Part shown: one piece after another, positions 33,525 through 42,512 of the stretch
How positions within the stretch are numbered: the stretch's first letter is position 1
How the letters are laid out: every line of letters starts with the position of its first letter
Assembly: GCA_947507965.1 (NCBI GenBank)
Contig: CANNQU010000015.1
Span: 1-52,889, forward strand
DNA length: 52,889 bases
Source of the DNA: Bacteroidota bacterium
GTDB taxonomy: Bacteria; Bacteroidota; Bacteroidia; UKL13-3
Direction of reading: 5' to 3'
Made by a program: the position numbers and the translations under genes
Notes under the pieces: generated by a model
The model's input: only the letters and a program-made list of their open reading frames with translations
What the model was told of the DNA's origin: nothing
Database searches by the model: none

Positions 33525-34780
33525 TGCGCTATCCCCAAGGCGCCAAACATGGTTCTCGTTTTTAGTAAACATTCATCATATTCCTGCTCCCCATTGGCAT
33601 CATACGTTATGGCGCTACCTACATGGCACGACAGATAATGCGTTTCTTTATTATAGACAATGCTTCGAATAACGACATTAAAATCAAAATCGTCGTCGGG
33701 TGAAATATATCCTACACTTCCACTAAACAATCCGCGGGCCACAGGCTCATAAGCATCAATATTTTGCATCACTTCGCGTTTAGGTGCTCCCGTCATGCTA
33801 CCCATGGGAAAGGTATGCGTAAATATTTCATCTATAGAAATATTTTTACGAAGCGTTGCGGTAACGGTAGAAATTAACTGGTGTACCGTTGCAAATGAAT
33901 AAACACCTAAAAGCTCTTGCGCTACAACGCTTCCAGTTTCGGCACATTGGGCCAAATCGTTCCGCATCAAATCAACAATCATAATATTTTCTGCTCGTTC
34001 CTTCTCACTTTGAAATAATGCTTCTTTTAAGGCCTCATCGTCCGTGGTATTCATTCCACGACGAATGGTTCCCTTCATCGGTTGAGCAATAATCGTATCC
34101 CCATTCTTTTTTAAAAAACGCTCTGGGCTTGCACACAATAAATAGTTCTGGCGATGCTTAAAATAAGAGGCAAATGGGGTAGGTGAAATGATAGTGAGTT
34201 GATGAAAAACTTGTGCAGCACTAATCTTCGCATTTTTATCAAAGAATTCCATGCAGTAGTTTAACTCATAGAAGTCGCCGTCTGTAATTTGTTTTTTTAT
34301 TTTTTCAACGTTGGAAAGATATTCCTTTCTTGACGTTACGGCTTCCATCTTTATTTCGGAATGGCTCTCTTCTCCTCTCTTATAATGTATGATCTCATAA
34401 ATTAAATCCTCGTCGCTACCGATAATTTCTATTTCAAAGGAATGGTTTTTAAGTAGAACCATAATTTGAGGTTCGAAAAAGAAACAACTTTCAAAATTGC
34501 TCCGCGATTTTTCAGTCTGCTTCATTCCAAAAAGCGAATGGTTGTAGTCGTAGCTAAAGTACCCAAGCTTCCAAGAACTTGAAGGCACCATCGAATTTAA
34601 ATGCGAATACGTTCGTGTCTTCCCATTAGACACCCCGACAATTAATTCATAGTTATCATATCCGCAGGCAGAGGCTAGGTTGTTGGAGTTTAAAATACAC
34701 GCATAATCAAACTGCTCACACCAAAAAGGAAGTGCCTCTTTTATCCGCTGAATTTGGGCTGCAGAGAATTCTTTTTTCAA
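33521..34780 (-). CDS. pabB: Aminodeoxychorismate synthase component I (PabB type), TTG start
   Basis: Turns chorismate and ammonia into 4-amino-4-deoxychorismate for folate. The 419-aa protein has the chorismate-binding core: DFYELNYCMEF, FASYFKH, SPERFL, QPMKGTIRRG (the PIKGT Lys, marking PabB over anthranilate synthase), IVDLMRNDL, HTFPMGSMTGAPK and GSAITYDANGEQE. TrpE and menaquinone isochorismate synthase are less likely. The N-terminal region needs a start near 34780, where the only candidate is TTG; it overlaps the PRODH stop as TTGA, analogous to ATGA coupling. Converges on thiL. Confidence 0.88.
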   Translation of the reverse strand: MKKEFSAAQIQRIKEALPFWCEQFDYACILNSNNLASACGYDNYELIVGVSNGKTRTYSHLNSMVPSSSWKLGYFSYDYNHSLFGMKQTEKSRSNFESCFFFEPQIMVLLKNHSFEIEIIGSDEDLIYEIIHYKRGEESHSEIKMEAVTSRKEYLSNVEKIKKQITDGDFYELNYCMEFFDKNAKISAAQVFHQLTIISPTPFASYFKHRQNYLLCASPERFLKKNGDTIIAQPMKGTIRRGMNTTDDEALKEALFQSEKERAENIMIVDLMRNDLAQCAETGSVVAQELLGVYSFATVHQLISTVTATLRKNISIDEIFTHTFPMGSMTGAPKREVMQNIDAYEPVARGLFSGSVGYISPDDDFDFNVVIRSIVYNKETHYLSCHVGSAITYDANGEQEYDECLLKTRTMFGALGIAH

Positions 34781-35997
34781 TTCTTTTTTCTGCGTTGCTG
34801 CTCTTGCTTTATTAATCCCAACTCACGCCCTACTTGTCCTTTAACGCTACTGTTTTCTTGAGCCCTCCGGGCTAGATAGGGCAGCACCGAAAGCACCGGC
34901 CCGTATGGCACATACTTGGCCACCTCATATCCTGAAGCGGCTAAATTGAAACTTAAATTATCACTCATGCCAAGCAATTGTGCAAAGAAAAAGCGAGCGT
35001 TACTTGGTGTGCAATTTTGTTCTTTCATCCATTGTGTCAATTTCAAGCTACTCTCTTCATTATGCGTTCCGGCGCAAATAGAAATCCGATCCGAAAGCAC
35101 ACAGAAATGCACCACATTATCATAATCTTTATCACAGCTTTCTTTGTCGATATGTATTGGCGAAGGATAATTCATGGCTATCGCTCGTTCACGTTCTTTC
35201 TCCATATAGGCTCCTCTCACGATTTTCAATCCAATATAAAAACTGTTTTCTTGAGCTATTTCTAGTAGCCGTTTCGTATAGGTAATCCGGTCATGACGAT
35301 ACATCTGAATCGTATTATAGATTACAGCCGATTCTTTATTGTGTTTTAGCATCATAGCTTCAGTCCAGGCATCCAAGGTATTTTGAATCCAGGTCTCCTC
35401 AGCATCAACAAAAAGTCGCACCTGTGCCGCTGCTGCCGTATCGCATAAATCGGTAAATCGCTTATAGGTTCTTTCTATTTCGGCAAACTCATCTGTTGTA
35501 AGCACCTCCCGCAATTCGCTCAGAGGCAAAAACTTCTTTTCATTTAAGGCCTTCCGATAAACTTCATCCACTTTTTCTAGTAAGGCAATACGTGCGATGC
35601 CGGTCGATTTAAATACACTGAAAGCAATGGATTTATTCGTTTTTGCTGCAGCAATGGTACGCAGAATCTCGTTTCGAGTGGCATCGAAGTTTGCTTCATT
35701 TTCTTCCCCTTCCACACTGTAATCTAATATCGATTTTATATTTGCTGTACTCAATTCTTTTACCACTTTCATGCTTTCATCTACCGTTTCTCCCCCACAA
35801 AACTGACTAAAAATTGTATTTCTTACCAAACGCCTCATAAAGGGCAAATGCCATTTCAAGGCCCATACCGCAATTAATGGCCCTTTTTCAACAATAAAAG
35901 GGTAATTAAAGCTTTTAAAAAGCCACGTTGCTTTTGTTAATGAACTGTTGCTTTTGTTTTTAAAAGCAATTTCGGTATCTGAGAAATTAAGTGCCAT
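34777..35997 (-). CDS. Proline dehydrogenase
   Basis: Oxidises proline to pyrroline-5-carboxylate with FAD. The 406-aa protein carries ILDYSVEGEE, SIAFSVFKSTGIARIALLEK, RLFVDAEETWIQ, IYNTIQMYRHD, LKIVRGAYMEKERERA, AGTHNEES and the terminal RAQENSSVKGQVGRELGLI, all typical of the short monofunctional PRODH of Bacteroidota. There is no P5C dehydrogenase in the window. It is co-transcribed with pabB and divergent from aroB, a gene pair often seen in this phylum. An 11-bp inverted repeat covers its -7 box. Confidence 0.94.
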   Translation of the reverse strand: MALNFSDTEIAFKNKSNSSLTKATWLFKSFNYPFIVEKGPLIAVWALKWHLPFMRRLVRNTIFSQFCGGETVDESMKVVKELSTANIKSILDYSVEGEENEANFDATRNEILRTIAAAKTNKSIAFSVFKSTGIARIALLEKVDEVYRKALNEKKFLPLSELREVLTTDEFAEIERTYKRFTDLCDTAAAAQVRLFVDAEETWIQNTLDAWTEAMMLKHNKESAVIYNTIQMYRHDRITYTKRLLEIAQENSFYIGLKIVRGAYMEKERERAIAMNYPSPIHIDKESCDKDYDNVVHFCVLSDRISICAGTHNEESSLKLTQWMKEQNCTPSNARFFFAQLLGMSDNLSFNLAASGYEVAKYVPYGPVLSVLPYLARRAQENSSVKGQVGRELGLIKQEQQRRKKN

Positions 35998-36002
35998 AAC
36001 CT

Positions 36003-36032
36003 ATAATTAAAGTGCAAAAGTACTTTAATTAT
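36003..36032. promoter_or_regulatory. Inverted-repeat operator over the PRODH -7 box
   Basis: ATAATTAAAGT (36003-36013) and ACTTTAATTAT (36022-36032) are perfect inverted arms of 11 bp with an 8-base spacer. The minus-strand TACTTTTG -7 box (36015-36022) fills the spacer and the first base of the right arm. A dimeric regulator bound here would block PRODH. AT-rich palindromes can arise by chance, but 11 matching pairs centred on the promoter suggest a function. Confidence 0.5.
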
Positions 36033-36060
36033 ATTTTTAAATCCAACATCATTTTTTGAT

Positions 36061-36068
36061 TAATTTTG
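36061..36068 (+). promoter_or_regulatory. -7 box of the aroBAC operon
   Basis: TAATTTTG lies 14 bases before the aroB ATG. It is 39 bases from the PRODH box on the other strand, with the inverted repeat between, so one regulator could affect both. Confidence 0.5.
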
Positions 36069-36081
36069 TTGCGCGTTTTAT

Positions 36082-37116
36082 ATGAGTACAGTCATAAAGT
36101 TTGGCTTAAATGCCTTGCCTCCATTTCTAAAATCCAGGAAGTATTCTACTCTTTTTGTTTTAGTTGATGAGAATTCAAAGAAGCATTGCCTCCCTTTGCT
36201 TAAGGCATTATTGCCTGCTCATCAGGTAGTAACGATTAAGAGTGGTGAAAGGAATAAAACATTGAAAACCTGCGAGTTTATTTGGGAAGTCTTGCTTAAA
36301 AAAAATGCCGATAGAAATTCTTTGATTCTTAATTTAGGAGGAGGCGTAATTACCGATATGGGGGCCTTTTGTGCAGCCACCTTCATGCGGGGCATTGATT
36401 TTGTTAACATTCCCACCTCCATGTTAGCCATGACCGATGCGGCAATTGGTGGTAAAACAGCCATTGACTTCCTGAATTACAAAAACATGATTGGCTCTTT
36501 TACGACACCACAACTGGTATGTATTGATACTCAATTTCTCAAAACCCTACCTACCAAGCATCTCGTTGCTTCATCATCCGAAATTTTTAAACATGCGTTA
36601 TTGCAAAATAAAAATGAAACGAATACATTACTCAAAAAACCGTTTCTGCTCTTTTCTGAAAGTGAAAAATTAGCCATCATCAAAAAATCGATTCGTTTTA
36701 AGATGTCGGTTGTTACACTCGATAGTTTAGATAAAAACCTTCGTAAACAATTAAATTTGGGGCACACCTTAGCCCATGCGTTGGAAAGTTATTTTATGCT
36801 TTATAAGAAAACCCTGTTTCATGGCGAAGCCGTTGCCTTAGGATTGATCGGCGAAGCCTATATCGCACATCGGTTTTATTCACTGCCTTATGATCTCTTT
36901 TTGTCGATCGTTTTTTGGTATGATCTAAACTTCCTTAAACCCAACATAAAGGAAATTAACTTTAACACCATGTTGAAACTAATGCACAAGGACAAAAAAA
37001 ATGATCCTTTAGCAATAAAGATGGTTCTACTCGAAAGCGAAGGCCACTTTGCCATTGACACTCGTGTAACGCATTCTCAAATAAAGGAGGCTCTAAAATT
37101 TATGTCCGATTTTTAA
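36082..37116 (+). CDS. aroB: 3-dehydroquinate synthase
   Basis: Cyclises DAHP to 3-dehydroquinate with NAD and a divalent metal. The 344-aa protein has SGERNKTLKTCEFIWEVLL, LGGGVITDMGAFCAATFMRGIDFVNIPTS (core, in order; the usual GGGV), DAAIGGKTAID, KNMIGSF, SSEIFKHALL, LNLGHTLAHALES and FHGEAVALGL (metal-binding His). Slightly divergent (MGAFCA for the common GFxA) but all ligands are present. First of three shikimate genes. Confidence 0.95.
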   Translation: MSTVIKFGLNALPPFLKSRKYSTLFVLVDENSKKHCLPLLKALLPAHQVVTIKSGERNKTLKTCEFIWEVLLKKNADRNSLILNLGGGVITDMGAFCAATFMRGIDFVNIPTSMLAMTDAAIGGKTAIDFLNYKNMIGSFTTPQLVCIDTQFLKTLPTKHLVASSSEIFKHALLQNKNETNTLLKKPFLLFSESEKLAIIKKSIRFKMSVVTLDSLDKNLRKQLNLGHTLAHALESYFMLYKKTLFHGEAVALGLIGEAYIAHRFYSLPYDLFLSIVFWYDLNFLKPNIKEINFNTMLKLMHKDKKNDPLAIKMVLLESEGHFAIDTRVTHSQIKEALKFMSDF

Positions 37117-37119
37117 GTA

Positions 37120-38322
37120 ATGGAAAACATATCCCTTCCGTTGAGCAAAAGCATTCTTAACCGATGCCTTATGCTATCGGCGATAAGCAAAACCCCTATT
37201 TATTATTTGCCACCGGAAGAGAACCTGCCAAATGATGTATTGGTGATGAAGCGATTACTATTCGAAAATACGAGCTCTGTTTTCGATGTTGAAGATGCCG
37301 GAACCGTTTTTCGTTTTCTTTCTGCCTATTTAGCCATAACCCCAGGCGAACACCGGTTATTGGGAACACCAAGGTTGAATTCGAGACCCATTGCACCTTT
37401 AGTGGACGCACTAAATAATTTAGGTGCTAAAATAATGTACTGCGGAAAACAAGGGGAGGCACCGCTCCAAATTATTGGGAAAAAAATAAGCGGGGGAGAA
37501 ATTACCCTTAATGCCTCAGCCAGCAGCCAATTTGTGAGTGCATTAATGCTTATTGCACCGCTATTTACCGCTGGCTTAAAAATAAAACTATCCGATGTTA
37601 CCTCCTTCCCTTACCTAGAAATCACAAGGAAATGTCTTGATTTTTTCGGAGTCGAATCATCCATACAGGGAAATGTCGTTCAGGTAGAATACACTCCTGA
37701 ATTTAAATTAAAAACCAACGAATTAAGGACACTGGAAACCGACTGGAGCAGTGCTGCTTTTTGGTACGCCTTATGTGCCGTTACCGGGAAAGCTTTTCGT
37801 TTCAAGAATTTATCAGGCAAAAGCATTCAAGGAGACTTCGTATGTGTTGAGCTTTTTAAAAGCTTAGGGGTAGAAACCACCATTGATGAAAATGAAATAC
37901 AAATTAAGGCCATCACGACTGAACATAACCAGCTAGAATTCGACCTTGGTGCATGCCCTGATATTGCTCCTGCACTAATTGTAGCCTGCGCACTAAAAAA
38001 TAAGTCAGCGAAATTTTATGGCCTGCATACCTTAGTTAACAAAGAGTCGAATCGGGTGGAAGTTTTACAAACAGAATTAAAAAAAATCAATATCAACTTC
38101 CTACAGGAAGACCTTTTTTGGACCTTAATTCCAAATACAGAAGTTGTATTTCATCCATCGGCACTGCCGGTTTGTCATTTGTTAACCTACAACGACCACC
38201 GCATAGCAATGGCATTCGCAAGTATAAAAGCACTAAACAACAAAATTGTTATTGAAAATCAGGAATGTGTAAAAAAATCATACCCACTTTTTTGGAACGA
38301 TTTTTTTAGAATATTTGGTTAA
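37120..38322 (+). CDS. aroA: 3-phosphoshikimate 1-carboxyvinyltransferase (EPSP synthase)
   Basis: Adds enolpyruvate to shikimate 3-phosphate. The 400-aa protein has LPLSKSILNR near the N-terminus, DAGTVFRFLSAYLA (the NAGT loop, with Asp for Asn), GTPRLNSRPIAPLVDAL, SASSQFVSALMLIAP, DWSSAAFW, CPDIAPALIVACA and TYNDHRIAMAFASIKA. It starts three bases after the aroB stop. The N-terminus is short compared with the enterobacterial enzyme, as usual in this phylum. Confidence 0.93.
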   Translation: MENISLPLSKSILNRCLMLSAISKTPIYYLPPEENLPNDVLVMKRLLFENTSSVFDVEDAGTVFRFLSAYLAITPGEHRLLGTPRLNSRPIAPLVDALNNLGAKIMYCGKQGEAPLQIIGKKISGGEITLNASASSQFVSALMLIAPLFTAGLKIKLSDVTSFPYLEITRKCLDFFGVESSIQGNVVQVEYTPEFKLKTNELRTLETDWSSAAFWYALCAVTGKAFRFKNLSGKSIQGDFVCVELFKSLGVETTIDENEIQIKAITTEHNQLEFDLGACPDIAPALIVACALKNKSAKFYGLHTLVNKESNRVEVLQTELKKININFLQEDLFWTLIPNTEVVFHPSALPVCHLLTYNDHRIAMAFASIKALNNKIVIENQECVKKSYPLFWNDFFRIFG

Positions 38323-38385
38323 CTCTTTTCTCACGAATAGCAACCATTAATTAAAATTACATCTCAAATCCCTACCTTGCACCCC

Positions 38386-39474
38386 ATGTCGTTTAACAGT
38401 ATAGGTTCCTTATTTAATGTAACAACATTTGGAGAAAGCCATGGAGAGGCCATTGGTGCTGTTATCGACGGTTGTCCGAGTAATATTGAAATAGATTTTA
38501 ATGCCATTCAACATCAGCTAAACCGGCGACGGCCAGGACAGTCTTCACTGAGCACTGCACGAAAGGAACCCGATTTATTTAAAATCATCAGTGGTATTTT
38601 TGACGGAAAAACAACGGGTGCACCCATTACGATAATCATAGAAAATGTAGATGCGAAAAGTACGGATTACGATTCCATTAAAGAATTCTACCGTCCTTCC
38701 CATGCCGATTTTGTGTACCATCAAAAATATGGCCATTATGACCCAAGAGGTGGAGGCCGCAGCAGTGCCCGAACAACTGCCGCAGTGGTTGCCGCAGGTG
38801 CCATCGCACAACAAATTCTTGGTACCAAAAATATTGAAATCCATAGTTATGTAAATAGCATTGGCGAAATCTCTGTGTCGAAAAAATACGATGAAGTTGA
38901 TTTAAGCAAAATTGATTCCAATAGTGTAAGATGCCCCGATGAGCTGGTGGCAAGGCTCATGGAAAAGTATATCCAAGATATAAAAGCAAAGGGCGATACC
39001 GTTGGCGGTACCATCCGATGCGTAATTCTTGGAGTGCCCGTAGGGCTTGGCGAGCCATTATTCGAAAAGCTAAACGCCAATCTAGCGAAAGCCATGTTTA
39101 GCATTAATGCCGTAAAAGGGGTTGCCTTTGGCGATGGATTCGAAGCCTCTAAAAGTTTAGGCTCATTACAAAACGATGTATTTGAAATGAAAGATGCCAA
39201 ATGGCATACGAAGACAAACCATAGTGGAGGAATTCAAGGTGGAATTAGTAATGGCATGGATATTTTTTTCGAGGTGGCTTTTAAACCCGTTGCAACCATT
39301 ATGCAGCCTCAAACGACCGCCGACAAAAATGGCGAACAACGAGTACTGGAGCCGGCCGGCCGACACGATTCCTGTGTTGTGCCAAGAGCAGTTCCTATCG
39401 TTGATGCCTTCGCTGCCATTGTTATTCTCAATCAATTGTTAATACAACAAGCGTTCTCAAAATTTAATAGTTGA
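38386..39474 (+). CDS. aroC: Chorismate synthase
   Basis: Makes chorismate from EPSP using reduced FMN. From the ATG at 38386 the product is 362 aa, with [76 protein letters not shown] (segments in order), [12 protein letters not shown] and [17 protein letters not shown]. The TTG three codons upstream belongs to a TACCTTG stretch that may be a weak promoter element, so it is not the start. Third shikimate gene, after a 63-base gap. Confidence 0.97.
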   Translation: MSFNSIGSLFNVTTFGESHGEAIGAVIDGCPSNIEIDFNAIQHQLNRRRPGQSSLSTARKEPDLFKIISGIFDGKTTGAPITIIIENVDAKSTDYDSIKEFYRPSHADFVYHQKYGHYDPRGGGRSSARTTAAVVAAGAIAQQILGTKNIEIHSYVNSIGEISVSKKYDEVDLSKIDSNSVRCPDELVARLMEKYIQDIKAKGDTVGGTIRCVILGVPVGLGEPLFEKLNANLAKAMFSINAVKGVAFGDGFEASKSLGSLQNDVFEMKDAKWHTKTNHSGGIQGGISNGMDIFFEVAFKPVATIMQPQTTADKNGEQRVLEPAGRHDSCVVPRAVPIVDAFAAIVILNQLLIQQAFSKFNS

Positions 39475-39481
39475 ATATAAT

Positions 39482-39489
39482 TATATTTG
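39482..39489 (+). promoter_or_regulatory. -7 box of the metalloprotease gene
   Basis: TATATTTG matches the consensus; the transcript would start near 39496, after the GTG at 39491 that opens the longest frame, and about 50 bases before the ATG at 39545. Confidence 0.5.
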
Positions 39490-39544
39490 CGTGTTTATTT
39501 TATACGCAACTATTCGGAGTCTCATTCGACTATACACACACCAC

Positions 39545-41632
39545 ATGAGGAATACTATTTTTACTGTTATCTTACTTTTTACCGTCTTTTTTGGATTTTC
39601 ACAAAAGTGCCTTACGGATTACCATTACGAACAATATCAAAAAGCACATCCCGAGCTTCAATACGAATTCGACAAGTTAGCCCATATTCAGGATTATGTA
39701 CCTCAACAAAAAACCAATGGTGTAACACGCATCATTCCTGTGGTTTTTCACGTTATACATGAATATGGCCCCGAAAATATAAGTAAAGCTCAGATTGATG
39801 ATGCCATTCGAATATTAAACGAAGACTATCGCAAGTTAAACCCGGATACGACCGATACTCGTGCCGTTTTCAAACCTTATGCTGCCGATTGTTCGATAGA
39901 ATTTCGATTAGCAAAAATAGACCCGAATGGAAATTGCACACAAGGTATTGATCGCATTTATAGCCCACTAACGAATGATGCCGGAGATAATGTGAAGGCT
40001 CTTTCGTGGTGGAACAATTCAAAATATTTGAATATCTGGACAGTTAAATCGATTGCAGGCTCAGGAAGTGGCACTATATTAGGCTACTCTCAGTTTCCCG
40101 GTGGAGGATCGGCAACAACCGATGGAATTATCGTACGTAACGACTGCGTTGGAAGAATTGGCACAGAACCCGGGAATGGATTTGGAGAGTACGGAAGGAC
40201 CTTAACCCACGAAATTGGACATTCTCTTGCGCTCTTTCATACCTTTCAAGGTTCTTGTAATGGAGGAGACCAGGTATCCGATACCCCGCCCGTCTCAACA
40301 GCAAATTACGGTTGTGTATTAACAACAAACTCGTGTACGAACTTCAGCTCTCCTTACCTTTACGATGTTCCCGACATGCTGGAGAATTATATGGATTATA
40401 CCAATGGCACATGTCAGAGTTTATTTACCGGCGGCCAAAAAACACGAATCGATGCCGCCCTCTCGCAATATCGGAGCAACCTTTATTCGGCAGCGAATTT
40501 AGCCAGTACCGGGGTCGATGGAAATGGTCCTATAAGTTGTACCCCAGTAGCCGATTTTATTGCTAATAAAATTATTGGTTGCTCCGGTACGAACTTTTCA
40601 TTTACTGATTTAAGTTATAATGGAACAATTACGAATTGGAACTGGACCTTTACAGGCGCCTCCACGCCGAATAGTACCGACCAAAATCCAAATACCATTT
40701 CATGGAGTACCGCCGGAACCTACAGTGTTTCGTTAACGGTATCCAACGCAGCAGGTAATAACACCAAAACACGAACAAGTTATATCACCATTTCAGCACT
40801 TCAGGCTACCAGTACCGTTCCCGTTGTACAAGGCTTCGAAAATGCAACGATCCAATCGGATGGCTGGACACTTGAAAATGGGGGGAATGCCACCACATGG
40901 CAACGTATCACTTCGTCCAAAAGAAGTGGCGCCGCTTGTTTCTACATCAACCACTATAATGCAACAGGCACAGCCAGTGGAGATGTTGACGCATTCTATA
41001 GCAAAAGTTACAGTTTAACCAATGTAACAAAACCAGTCATCAATTTCTATACAGCCTACGCACAAAGAATAAGTGGTGTAAACGATGTTTTAAAAATGTA
41101 TATTTCTATCGACTGTGGACAAACATGGCAAGTAAAAATTTCGAAGATAGGTAATACCCTTGCCGGTGGTGTGGCGATGAATGCGAATAGCTATGTGCCA
41201 CAAGCAACCGATTGGATCTTACAACAGTATGATTTAATTTCCTACGCCGGTATTCCAAATATCCGTTTCCGCTTTGAAACAACAAGCAGAGAAGGGAATA
41301 ATATCTACATCGATGATATTAATGTTGTAAATGCACAAGATGGTATAAACCAAACAGCGCCTACTTCCGACATCGGGCTCACATTAAATCCCAATCCGTT
41401 TACTCAAGAGGCCTCCATAACCTTTGTGCTGAATAAACCGTCCTTGGTATCCATTAAAATAATAGATATGTTGGGAAAGGAAATGATACGCTCCGAATTC
41501 GAAAAATTTGAAGCCGGAACTATTGCCATACCTATAAAAATGCAACATGTTGAAACACTGGCTGGAAGCGTTTATTTTGTTACCATAACGGTGGATGGAA
41601 TTACCTATTCGAGGAAACTTATTAGGTTATAA
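39545..41632 (+). CDS. M43-family (pappalysin-like) zinc metalloprotease with PKD and T9SS sorting domains
   Basis: Secreted protease of 695 aa. Signal peptide MRNTIFTVILLFTVFFGFSQ; M43 catalytic domain to about 310 (IPVVFHVIHEYGPENIS; zinc site THEIGHSLALFHTF with H222, E223, H226, H232; Met-turn ENYMDY); PKD-like domain about 355-430 (TFTGASTP, TAGTYSVSLTVSNAAG); a beta-rich MAM-like or jelly-roll domain (VQGFENATIQSDGWTLENGG); Por sorting tail from about 610 (LTLNPNPFTQEASITF ... GSVYFVTITVDG). In HExxHxxGxxH the Gly is replaced by Ala (A229). The ATG at 39545 is chosen because the signal peptide starts there. Confidence 0.9.
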   Translation: MRNTIFTVILLFTVFFGFSQKCLTDYHYEQYQKAHPELQYEFDKLAHIQDYVPQQKTNGVTRIIPVVFHVIHEYGPENISKAQIDDAIRILNEDYRKLNPDTTDTRAVFKPYAADCSIEFRLAKIDPNGNCTQGIDRIYSPLTNDAGDNVKALSWWNNSKYLNIWTVKSIAGSGSGTILGYSQFPGGGSATTDGIIVRNDCVGRIGTEPGNGFGEYGRTLTHEIGHSLALFHTFQGSCNGGDQVSDTPPVSTANYGCVLTTNSCTNFSSPYLYDVPDMLENYMDYTNGTCQSLFTGGQKTRIDAALSQYRSNLYSAANLASTGVDGNGPISCTPVADFIANKIIGCSGTNFSFTDLSYNGTITNWNWTFTGASTPNSTDQNPNTISWSTAGTYSVSLTVSNAAGNNTKTRTSYITISALQATSTVPVVQGFENATIQSDGWTLENGGNATTWQRITSSKRSGAACFYINHYNATGTASGDVDAFYSKSYSLTNVTKPVINFYTAYAQRISGVNDVLKMYISIDCGQTWQVKISKIGNTLAGGVAMNANSYVPQATDWILQQYDLISYAGIPNIRFRFETTSREGNNIYIDDINVVNAQDGINQTAPTSDIGLTLNPNPFTQEASITFVLNKPSLVSIKIIDMLGKEMIRSEFEKFEAGTIAIPIKMQHVETLAGSVYFVTITVDGITYSRKLIRL

Positions 41633-41646
41633 TGTACTGATATAAA

Positions 41647-41671
41647 GGGGGTAAACCAATTTGTTACCTCC
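41647..41671. terminator. Possible weak terminator hairpin between convergent genes
   Basis: GGGGGTAA (41647-41654) pairs with TTACCTCC (41664-41671), with one G-U pair on the plus strand and a 9-base loop. It lies between the metalloprotease stop and the pyrF stop. There is only a short U-rich tail on the minus side (TTTATAT), so its strength is doubtful. Confidence 0.35.
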
Positions 41672-41702
41672 TGTTCATTCTATATTAATTACCGTTCGCA
41701 GC

Positions 41703-42488
41703 TTAGTGTAAGTACTTTTTGGCTTCATCTCTTGCCTTCTCCGCAAAATCTTCGCCATTCGATGCATATAATATTTGTCGAGAGGAGTTGATTAAAAGCC
41801 CTACCTCATCTTTAATTGCTCCATATTTTAATACGTCCTGCAAATTACCTCCTTGTGCACCTACCCCAGGAATAAGCAAGAAATGATGGGGCACGATTTC
41901 TCGAATTGTCATCAAGGCTTCGGCTTTAGTGGCCCCTACTACATACATCATATTTTCTATCGTCCCCCATTGTTGCGAGGTGCTTAATACCTGTTCATAT
42001 AAGTACTTATCGCCCGTTTTTAACTGTTCAAAATCGGCACTTCCAACGTTACTTGTTAATGCTAACACGATGGTAACTTTATTTTTAAATTCTAAAAAAG
42101 GTTTTACACTATCACCACCCATATACGGAGAGACCGTAATGGCATCAAAATTTAATCGTTCAAAAAATGCTTTTGCATAACGCTCACTGGTGTTTCCGAT
42201 ATCGCCACGTTTGGCATCAGCAATCGTAAAAATGCCTTTTGGGATGTAACTCAACGTCTCCTCCATAATCTCCCAACCTGGGGCGCCTAAACACTCATAA
42301 AAGGCGGTATTAATTTTATAGGCAACACATAAATTAGCTGTCGCTTCAATAATTTGTTTGTTAAACTCCAAAATAGCGTTGGGCTTGCCTTTTAAATTCA
42401 ATGGCAATTTCGCGGCATCGGTATCCAATCCTACACAAAGGCAGGTGCCTTTTTGTTTTATTTGACGTATCAAATTCTCTCGTATCAT
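41703..42488 (-). CDS. pyrF: Orotidine-5'-phosphate decarboxylase (long form)
   Basis: Final step of UMP synthesis. The 261-aa protein belongs to the longer PyrF subfamily: CVGLDTD at the N-terminus, AYKINTAFYECLGAPGW, FTIADAKRGDIGNTSERYAKAFF with catalytic K93, VSPYMGGDSVKPFL, TSNVGS and LIPGVGAQGG. It lies 24 bases downstream of fadD and is likely on its transcript. Confidence 0.95.
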   Translation of the reverse strand: MIRENLIRQIKQKGTCLCVGLDTDAAKLPLNLKGKPNAILEFNKQIIEATANLCVAYKINTAFYECLGAPGWEIMEETLSYIPKGIFTIADAKRGDIGNTSERYAKAFFERLNFDAITVSPYMGGDSVKPFLEFKNKVTIVLALTSNVGSADFEQLKTGDKYLYEQVLSTSQQWGTIENMMYVVGATKAEALMTIREIVPHHFLLIPGVGAQGGNLQDVLKYGAIKDEVGLLINSSRQILYASNGEDFAEKARDEAKKYLH

Positions 42489-42512
42489 ATATTCTACCTA
42501 AAATAGCTTCAT

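Noticed and set aside
38847-39200. 117-codon minus-strand frame inside aroC
   Set aside because: It lies entirely antisense to a conserved aroC and its translation is low-complexity (Ser/Phe/Pro) with no recognisable motif; typical shadow of coding sequence.
39491-39544. GTG start adding 18 residues to the metalloprotease
   Set aside because: The extension would precede a perfect signal peptide and the GTG is two bases from the -7 box.
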